From SVTX01 sp045612105 (GTDB taxonomy: Bacteria > Bacillota > Clostridia > Oscillospirales > CAG-272), in contig JAZKYL010000063.1 in the NCBI GenBank assembly GCA_045612105.1, forward strand, positions 1 to 10,486: a stretch of DNA of 10,486 nucleotides, written 5' to 3'. The notes under the pieces are model-generated. The model was given only the letters and a program-made list of their open reading frames with translations. It searched no databases and had not been told where the DNA came from. Positions 5,769 through 10,486 of this stretch are shown one piece after another (position 1 is the stretch's first letter; each line of letters begins with the position of its first letter). The position numbers and the translations under genes were made by a program.

Positions 5769-5797
5769 CAGAAAAAGCCGCAAAGCGGCTTTTTCTG
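5769..5797 (-). terminator. Intrinsic terminator of the minus-strand regulator gene
   Basis: CAGAAAAAGCCGC (5769-5781) pairs perfectly with GCGGCTTTTTCTG (5785-5797) around an AAA loop. Read on the minus strand it is a G/C-rich stem followed by five Us, starting 6 bases after the stop codon of the gene ending at 5804. Confidence 0.85.
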
Positions 5798-5803
5798 AAT
5801 CAA

Positions 5804-6361
5804 TTAAAATTTATTATTCTTAATAATATTCTCCGCCAGCTTGACAAGTCTTTCTCTGATCCACATAGGCTCGACGATCTTAAAATCCGAGCGCAGAGTG
5901 ATAAGGACGCTCAAAAACTGCTCAACGTTGTGGAATTCGCAGACATACTTGTTGCGAGGCTCCTTGGAGATGATAAAATTCTTGAGAGACAGCACTGAGA
6001 GCTTGTCGGGGATCTCCACGGTGGCGGTATATGGTATCTGCATCTGCACAAAGGTGTTTTCCGCCTGCATGGATGCGCCGGACACACTGTCGGCAAGCTC
6101 GTTGAGAGAATCGTCGTTGTCACTGGAGAGGACTAAGGGCAGGGAATACTGCTCGGTGTAGTAATAACCCTTATGCTCAAGACTGTATTCCATAGGCGCG
6201 CCCAGCTTCTTCTTGAGGTAGTCGACGTCGCGCTGTGCCTGGCGGTGGGATATGTTGAATCTCTCGGCAAGTCTCATTGCGTTGGGATAGTAGTTGTTGG
6301 CTATCTTTTTGTGGAGCCACTGTATTCTTGTATTAGCGGAATTTCCCGATGCGGTCTTCAT
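5804..6361 (-). CDS. Short WYL-family-like regulator: HTH plus WCX domain, WYL core apparently absent
   Basis: Probably a DNA-binding transcription regulator. The 185-residue product starts with a DeoR/WYL-type winged helix (residues about 11-70): YYPNAMRLAERFNISHRQAQ, then RDVDYLKKKLGAPMEYS and GYYYTE match that family closely. The C-terminal part (about 111-182), with TATVEIPDK, NVEQFLSVLITLRSDF and KIVEPMWIRERLVKLAENII, resembles the WCX domain that ends WYL proteins. Full-length members are about 300-330 residues. The central Sm-like WYL domain that should lie between them is replaced by a polar linker of roughly 40 residues. The ribosome binding site AAAGGA lies about 13 nt upstream of the chosen ATG, which is long; Met28 is a less likely alternative. 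It follows the membrane-protein gene by 39 nt, so the two are probably one transcript. Confidence 0.75.
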   Translation of the reverse strand: MKTASGNSANTRIQWLHKKIANNYYPNAMRLAERFNISHRQAQRDVDYLKKKLGAPMEYSLEHKGYYYTEQYSLPLVLSSDNDDSLNELADSVSGASMQAENTFVQMQIPYTATVEIPDKLSVLSLKNFIISKEPRNKYVCEFHNVEQFLSVLITLRSDFKIVEPMWIRERLVKLAENIIKNNKF

Positions 6362-6400
6362 ATTTTTGATCGGTTCCTTTCATTTATATTATATATACGG

Positions 6401-7318
6401 TTATTCGTCGTCGTTTGTGTCGTTGTCGTCGGAGACGGTCTCGGTGATGATCTTATCTATTGCCTCTCCAACGGAAGGTCTGTCGCTTTCGGGATCGGGC
6501 TCGTTGTTTTCCGTCTTGACGACCCTTGCTTTCATAAGCTTGACTAATGAGGGGATAGCGTAAGACAGAGTAAACAGTGAAGCGACAAGGTATATGACTG
6601 TGTATTCTTCGGGGGCGGTCAGGATCTCGATAATGGAGGCTACGGTAGAAACGATAGGAATAAGGATCGCGCAGATCTTGGTGAACAGGTAGAGCCCTGC
6701 GTGGGATCTGCCGATAAGGATTCGCAGATCGGAGAGAGTGCCCAGAATTACCGATGCCAGCGCAAATTGAGCGAGGAGCTTGATCGGGGCATTCATTTCA
6801 ACCGAGTGATCGAGATAAAATTCGGATATTATCAGGATACATAGAATGATCTGAAAATACCCAGAGATCAAGGTTAAGGATTCGCCTATGGGGATCAGCT
6901 CGGAGAGAGAATAGATTACGACGAAAACCGCCGTGAGGATTATCAATACGTCGAACACGGTGGCCGTGCTGCCGCCGGCTTTTTTGACGATCTCGGCGAT
7001 GCGTGTAATGATCAGGCAGATCGCTCCCGCGCCGAGCAGGGAAGACAGAATGGGTGCTCTGCTACTCTCACCGCGCTCGCCGTGGCTTATGCCGTGACCC
7101 TTGAAGCCGAAGATCGCCGAAATGGCAAAAATGCTCGACAGAGCTATAAAGCCATAGAACAGATAGGTGAATATGGTATCCGACAAATACCTGCTTTCTT
7201 CCTTTGCTCCTGCGATAAACGCGGCGGCTGTGGCGACCACTGCCAATATTACATAGATCAGAGTGCTGTACCGATATATCTTTAACTTGCTTTCGTATTT
7301 TGGATTGGGTTCGTTCAT
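6401..7318 (-). CDS. Polytopic membrane protein of unknown function (about 8 TM helices)
   Basis: I do not recognise the family. The 305-residue product has a short basic N-terminus (KYESKLKIYRYS) and about eight hydrophobic segments, near residues 17-38, 52-72, 88-111, 118-141, 146-168, 177-202, 206-232 and 238-261. A strongly acidic cytoplasmic-looking tail (from about 268, with PDPESDRP and a final DDNDTNDDE) follows. There is no cleavable signal peptide, lipobox or transporter motif. A polar loop at 72-87 contains GHGISHGERGE. The start is supported by GGAG 6 nt before the ATG. It is the first gene of a two-gene minus-strand unit whose second gene is the HTH/WCX regulator at 5804-6361. 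A functional link, such as the regulator sensing or controlling a membrane state, is inferred from adjacency only. Confidence 0.8.
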   Translation of the reverse strand: MNEPNPKYESKLKIYRYSTLIYVILAVVATAAAFIAGAKEESRYLSDTIFTYLFYGFIALSSIFAISAIFGFKGHGISHGERGESSRAPILSSLLGAGAICLIITRIAEIVKKAGGSTATVFDVLIILTAVFVVIYSLSELIPIGESLTLISGYFQIILCILIISEFYLDHSVEMNAPIKLLAQFALASVILGTLSDLRILIGRSHAGLYLFTKICAILIPIVSTVASIIEILTAPEEYTVIYLVASLFTLSYAIPSLVKLMKARVVKTENNEPDPESDRPSVGEAIDKIITETVSDDNDTNDDE

Positions 7319-7369
7319 TGTGAGCTCCGTATATATAAATATTAATGATATTTTTGTGTTTCTAACCTT

Positions 7370-7375
7370 ATTATA
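7370..7375 (-). promoter_or_regulatory. Possible -10 box for the membrane protein/regulator unit
   Basis: A perfect TATAAT is present on the minus strand 51 bases upstream of the membrane-protein start codon. At 17 bp further upstream the -35 hexamer would be ATTTTC, a poor match, and no TG extension precedes the -10. The promoter is therefore weak or needs an activator, or the box is chance in A/T-rich DNA. Confidence 0.35.
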
Positions 7376-7576
7376 TAACTAAAATGTTAACGGAAAATAG
7401 ACAATAGAGGATATTTTTGATTTTTTATAAATATTTTCGCGCACTGCTCCACGCGTTTCTTGGAAAATGGCTGTTTTTACGGCAAAAATACGCCGATTTG
7501 TGAATATTGCACAAAATCAGCTTGAAAAATTCTGTAATTTTTTATAACCGAAAAGAAATAAATATTTTACCCCCTA

Positions 7577-7605
7577 TTGACAATCGGTAAAAAATAGTAT
7601 ATAAT
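7577..7605 (+). promoter_or_regulatory. Perfect-consensus sigma-A promoter of the S10 operon
   Basis: TTGACA (7577-7582), a 17-bp spacer and TATAAT (7600-7605) match consensus at all 12 positions. Upstream DNA is A/T-rich, with AATTTTTTATAA and AAAAGAAATAAATATTTT, suggesting an UP element. Transcription should begin near 7612, leaving a leader of about 330 nt. Confidence 0.93.
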
Positions 7606-7611
7606 ATTGGA

Positions 7612-7943
7612 GCTTGATATGCGATGAAACGAGAGGTTGCTCTTAAAGGGACGCCTTTAAGAGGTAATTTTCGTGGAGTATGTCCGTATGAACGGGCGAC
7701 GTAGTCTTTCATACACACACTGAGCAACATGCGGCATAGTGGTGCTTTGTGTTTGGTCCCTTTCCTTTAGGTCGGAGTTTGTCTGTCAGATGCTGATGCA
7801 GGCAAAGTCCGTGTTTTAATGGAGAGAGAAAGAAACACACGGCACGGTGTACGAAGAAAGCGTCCCAACATTTAAAGGCGATTCGCTTCATTCTATTATA
7901 TATGCGTGTGCGAACGCCAATATCTGAAAGGAGGCACCTAACA
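7612..7943 (+). promoter_or_regulatory. Long structured leader of the S10 operon
   Basis: This noncoding leader between the promoter and rpsJ contains nested pairing. A closing helix ATGAAA/TTTCAT (7624-7629/7707-7712) encloses a perfect 10-bp hairpin, CTCTTAAAGG/CCTTTAAGAG (7640-7649/7654-7663, GACG loop), and a CCGT/ACGG hairpin (7684-7687/7691-7694). Next is a long helix CGGA plus TTTGTCTG pairing with CAGGCAAA plus TCCG (7773-7785/7799-7811). Its 3' strand overlaps a competing GTGTTT/AAACAC hairpin (7811-7816/7833-7838). Finally GGCG-TTCGC pairs with GCGAACGCC (7877-7886/7910-7918, one bulge), just before the GAAAGGAGG ribosome binding site. S10 leaders are autoregulatory in other bacteria through L4, which is encoded third here. 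A clostridial leader class upstream of rpsJ is known, and this is probably a member. No clear terminator is present in it. Confidence 0.75.
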
Positions 7944-8255
7944 ATGGCAGTTAATGAAAAAATCAGAGTTCGTCTTAAGAGCTACGATCACACCCTCATC
8001 GATACCGCTGCGGAGAAGATCGTAACAGTTGCTAAGGCAAACGGCTCCGAGGTTTCCGGTCCTATTCCGCTTCCCACCGAGAGAGAGATCGTTACGATCC
8101 TTCGCGCGGTTCACAAGTACAAGGACAGCCGTGAGCAGTTTGAGATGCGCACTCACAAGAGACTCATCGATATCATCAAGCCCAATCAGAAGACGATTGA
8201 CGCACTGATGAACGTTGAACTCCCTGCAGGCGTGGAAATCGAGGTTAAGCTTTAA
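7944..8255 (+). CDS. rpsJ: 30S ribosomal protein S10
   Basis: Small-subunit head protein, also NusE in transcription antitermination complexes with NusB. The 103-residue product is standard length, with the family signatures SGPIPLPTEREIVTILRAVH and KDSREQFEMRTHKRLIDI, and the usual C-terminus PAGVEIEVKL. The ATG at 7944 follows AAAGGAGG (7927-7934) at normal spacing. An in-frame ATG at 7902 sits within the leader structure and has no ribosome binding site. It is the first gene of the S10 operon and is preceded by the long leader. A 161-nt gap separates it from rplC, far longer than the other gaps in the operon. Confidence 0.98.
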   Translation: MAVNEKIRVRLKSYDHTLIDTAAEKIVTVAKANGSEVSGPIPLPTEREIVTILRAVHKYKDSREQFEMRTHKRLIDIIKPNQKTIDALMNVELPAGVEIEVKL

Positions 8256-8416
8256 TCTCAAAAAACAAAATTATTTGTCTTATCAAGCAAAGCAAGGCAA
8301 CTTGCAAAACAAAGACAACAGCCGGCGGTGAAGAAAACGCCGTGTCGGTAACTTTGTAAGTCATGTTGAGCGGACAAGAGCCGTATCAACCAATAATTTA
8401 CAGGAGGAAAAAGAAA
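8256..8416 (+). promoter_or_regulatory. Unusually long, structured rpsJ-rplC intercistronic region
   Basis: This 161-nt spacer inside the operon has no gene. It holds a hairpin GCAAG/CTTGC capped by a GCAA (GNRA-type) tetraloop (8292-8305). A larger stem-loop is closed by ACAAAG/CTTTGT (8309-8314/8352-8357), with CGGCG/CGCCG inside (8323-8327/8338-8342). The rplC ribosome binding site follows (AGGAGG, 8402-8407). It could be an RNA processing or translational control site. No -35/-10 pair was found, so an internal promoter is not supported. Confidence 0.5.
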
Positions 8417-9046
8417 ATGAAAAAGGGTATTATCGGTAAGAAGATCGGTATGACTCAGATTTTCGACGAAAAGGGTAACGTGATCCCTGTAACCGTTATT
8501 CAGGCAGGCCCCTGTGCAGTAGTACAGAAGAAGACCGCTGAAAAGGACGGCTACGATGCAATCCAGCTCGGTTTTGTAGAAGCTAAGGAAAAGCACATCA
8601 CGAAGGCTGAAAAAGGCCATTTTGAAAAAGCAGGTGTTTCTTTCAAGAGACATCTCAAGGAATTCCGTCTTGACGACTGCTCTGCAGTAAACGTTGGCGA
8701 CGTCATTACAGCCGATACCTTCGCCGCAGGCGACAAGGTCGACGTAACAGGTATGACAAAGGGTCGCGGTTACACCGGCGCGATCAAGAGATGGAATCTT
8801 CACTTGCTCGGCGCAACCCACGGTATTGGCCCTGTACACCGCCAGTCCGGATCTATGGGTGTTATCGACCCTGCGAGAATCTTCAAGAACAAGAAGATGG
8901 CAGGTCAGTACGGTAACGAGCAGGTAACTGTTCAGAATCTTAAAGTTGTAAAGATCGACAGCGAAAAGAACCTCATCGCAGTTAAGGGTGCTATTCCCGG
9001 TGCGAAGGACGGTATCGTATTCATTCGCGATTCGATCAAAGCATAA
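8417..9046 (+). CDS. rplC: 50S ribosomal protein L3
   Basis: An early-assembly protein of the large subunit whose extended loop approaches the peptidyl transferase centre. The 209-residue product has the family start MKKGIIGKKIGMTQIFDEKG. The signature region begins VTGMTKGRGYTGAIKRW (from about residue 109) and runs on through THGIGPVHRQSGSMG and KKMAGQYGNEQVTVQN. The loop sequence between the last two blocks (VIDPARIFK) is typical of Clostridia-like L3. The start at 8417 is fixed by AGGAGG 9 nt upstream; an in-frame ATG at 8363 lies in the intercistronic structure and is not used. The gap to rplD is 20 nt. Confidence 0.98.
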   Translation: MKKGIIGKKIGMTQIFDEKGNVIPVTVIQAGPCAVVQKKTAEKDGYDAIQLGFVEAKEKHITKAEKGHFEKAGVSFKRHLKEFRLDDCSAVNVGDVITADTFAAGDKVDVTGMTKGRGYTGAIKRWNLHLLGATHGIGPVHRQSGSMGVIDPARIFKNKKMAGQYGNEQVTVQNLKVVKIDSEKNLIAVKGAIPGAKDGIVFIRDSIKA

Positions 9047-9066
9047 TCGGAAGGAGGAAATAAATA

Positions 9067-9693
9067 ATGCCTACTATTAAAGTTGTAAATATGGCCGGCG
9101 CAGAAGTCGGTTCCATGGAGCTCTCGAACGTACTTTTCGGAGCTGAAAATGTAAACGGCACTGTCCTCCACGCCGCAGTAAGAGCTTACCTTCTCAATCA
9201 GAGACAGGGAACTCAGTCCACCCTCACTCGTTCCGAGGTTTCCGGCGGCGGCAGAAAGCCCTGGAGACAGAAGGGTACAGGTAGAGCTCGTCAGGGTTCC
9301 ACCCGTTCTCCTCAGTGGACACACGGTGGTATCGCTCTCGGTCCTAAGCCCAGAAGCTACCGCACAGGTCTCAACAAGAAGACCAAGAGACTTGCTCTCA
9401 TCAGCGCGCTCACCGATAAGTTCAACAACGGTAAGCTCATCGTTGTAGACGACATCAAGCTCGACGCTTATAAGACCAAGGTTATGGCTGATATGTTCAA
9501 GGCTCTCGGAGCTGAGAGAAAGCCTCTCGTAGTTCTTCCTACCGTTGATGCTTTCGTAGTTAAGAGCTGCGCAAACATCCCCGGTGCAAAGACTTGCCTC
9601 TACAACACCATTAACGTATACGATATTCTGAATGCAGATACATTCATTACTACCGTTGCGGCTGTTAAAATGCTCGAGGAGGTATATGCATAA
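9067..9693 (+). CDS. rplD: 50S ribosomal protein L4
   Basis: A large-subunit protein lining the exit tunnel; in Escherichia coli it also represses the S10 operon by binding the leader. The 208-residue product is of normal length. It shows the extended tunnel loop SGGGRKPWRQKGTGRARQG (about residues 59-77), followed by SPQWTHGGIALGPKPRSY and the globular second half with KLIVVDDIKL and NTINVYDILNADTF. AAGGAGG lies 9 nt before the ATG. Its stop codon overlaps the rplW start (TAATG, one shared base), implying translational coupling. Its presence downstream of a structured leader makes L4 autoregulation plausible here, but that is inferred. Confidence 0.98.
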   Translation: MPTIKVVNMAGAEVGSMELSNVLFGAENVNGTVLHAAVRAYLLNQRQGTQSTLTRSEVSGGGRKPWRQKGTGRARQGSTRSPQWTHGGIALGPKPRSYRTGLNKKTKRLALISALTDKFNNGKLIVVDDIKLDAYKTKVMADMFKALGAERKPLVVLPTVDAFVVKSCANIPGAKTCLYNTINVYDILNADTFITTVAAVKMLEEVYA

Positions 9694-9989
9694 TGAGAAT
9701 GCTTGAAGATGTAATCATTAAGCCCATTATTTCCGAGGCTTCTATGGATCTTATGGGTCAGAGAAAGTATGTATTCAAGGTAGCAAAGACTGCTGACAAG
9801 GGCGAGATCGCTCGTGCAGTTGAGGCTATGTTCCCCGGCACTAAGGTCGAGGCAGTTAACACCATTAATATGAAGAGAAAGCCCAAGAGATACGGTGTGC
9901 ACTTCGGTTACACAACCGCTTGGAAGAAGGCAATCGTTACTCTGACTGCTGATTCCAAGACCATCGAGTTCTTCGAAGGCATGAACTAA
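9693..9989 (+). CDS. rplW: 50S ribosomal protein L23
   Basis: A large-subunit protein at the tunnel exit and a docking site for trigger factor and the signal recognition particle. The 98-residue product contains IIKPIISEASMDLMGQRKYV near the N-terminus and the extended-loop block NTINMKRKPKRYGVHFGYT (about residues 56-74), both typical of the family. The start overlaps the rplD stop by one base. AGGAGG ending at 9682 is suitably spaced for either the ATG at 9693 or the in-frame ATG at 9699; the first is preferred for coupling. Confidence 0.97.
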   Translation: MRMLEDVIIKPIISEASMDLMGQRKYVFKVAKTADKGEIARAVEAMFPGTKVEAVNTINMKRKPKRYGVHFGYTTAWKKAIVTLTADSKTIEFFEGMN

Positions 9990-10007
9990 TGAGGGAGGTC
10001 GAAGAGA

Positions 10008-10486
10008 ATGGCTACATTAAAGTATAAACCTACGACACCCGCGAGAAGACACATGTCCGTACCGGTCTACAAGGATATCATCACTAAGGATGTTCCTGAG
10101 AAGAGCCTGGTAGTAATCAAGAAAAAGCACGCGGGCCGTAACAGCTACGGACGTATCACTGTTCGTCACAGAGGCGGCGGAAACAAGGTTAAGTACAGAA
10201 TTATCGACTTCAAGAGACTTTCTACAGTCCCCGCTGAAGTAATCGCAATCGAGTACGACCCTAACAGAACCGCTTATATCGCACTTCTTCAGAACGAAGA
10301 GGGCGTAAAGAGCTACATCATAGCTCCCGAAGGTCTTAAGGTTGGAGATAAGGTGTTCTCCGGTCCTGATGCAGATATCAAGCCCGGTAACGCACTTCCT
10401 CTCGCAAACATCCCTGTAGGTACCTTCATCAACAGCATCGAGCTTTACCCCGGCAAGGGCGCTCAGCTCGTTCGCTCTGCAGGCGT
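10008..10486 (+). CDS. rplB: 50S ribosomal protein L2 (5' part; runs off the window)
   Basis: A conserved 23S rRNA-binding protein needed for subunit association and peptidyl transferase assembly. About 159 of the usual 270-280 residues are visible, with no stop before the window edge. The start reads MATLKYKPTTPARRHMSV, then KKKHAGRNSYGRITVRHRGG and KVKYRIIDFKR, the RNA-binding OB-fold core beginning VIAIEYDPNRTAYIALL, then the PLANIPVGTFINSIELYPGK block and the start of GAQLVRSAG. A GGGAGG at 9993-9998 precedes the ATG, and the gap from rplW is 18 nt. It is the fifth gene of the S10 operon in canonical order. Confidence 0.98.
   Translation, partial: MATLKYKPTTPARRHMSVPVYKDIITKDVPEKSLVVIKKKHAGRNSYGRITVRHRGGGNKVKYRIIDFKRLSTVPAEVIAIEYDPNRTAYIALLQNEEGVKSYIIAPEGLKVGDKVFSGPDADIKPGNALPLANIPVGTFINSIELYPGKGAQLVRSAG

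Noticed and set aside
5577..5798. 73-codon plus-strand open frame within repeat element 4
   Set aside because: It begins inside one inverted repeat and ends in a terminator hairpin. It is a translation of repeat DNA with no ribosome binding site.
7858..7900. Possible attenuator terminator before rpsJ (AAGCG/CGCTT pairing)
   Set aside because: The stem is short and is followed by CATTCTATTA rather than a U tract, so an intrinsic terminator is not supported.

Overview
The window looks like chromosomal DNA from an anaerobic, probably gut-associated member of the Clostridia (Bacillota). The evidence is strong GGAGG ribosome binding sites, sigma-A promoters close to TTGACA-17-TATAAT, a single-chain (alpha2) glycyl-tRNA synthetase, a Bacillota-type L10 leader with a terminator-type attenuator, and S10-operon gene order. 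No species can be named from the sequence alone.

Layout. 1-167: end of an intergenic repeat element. 257-1779: promoter, glyQS and its terminator. 1829-2206: second repeat element. 2237-3639: a cytoplasmic GH28-type beta-helix glycosidase gene and its terminator. 3636-4115: third repeat element, between the convergent GH28 and rplL terminators. 4223-5440 (minus): rplJ-rplL with its own consensus promoter, L10 leader RNA and attenuator. 5496-5765: fourth repeat element, carrying a 192-bp unit with 54-bp terminal inverted repeats. 5804-7318 (minus): a two-gene unit encoding an eight-helix membrane protein and a short HTH/WCX regulator without a WYL core. 7577-10486 (plus): promoter, a structured leader of about 330 nt, then rpsJ, rplC, rplD, rplW and the 5' part of rplB, the start of the S10 ribosomal-protein operon.

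Most of the window is translation machinery: one tRNA synthetase, the L10/L12 stalk and the first S10-operon proteins. The stalk operon shows what looks like a complete autoregulatory switch, with an L10 site, an antiterminator and a terminator that compete for the same bases. rplJL stands alone here, with neither rplKA before it nor rpoB after it.

The most unusual content is not protein-coding. The long spacers in the first 5.8 kb hold modular elements bounded by the same two A/T-rich motifs, TTCAAATTTTGATTTATCGG and GATAAATTGCAATTTATC (or close variants), with different hairpin-rich interiors. They abut intrinsic terminators, and several paired differences between copies preserve base pairing. 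They look like a family of non-autonomous, hairpin-forming dispersed repeats, but copy number and mobility cannot be judged from one window.
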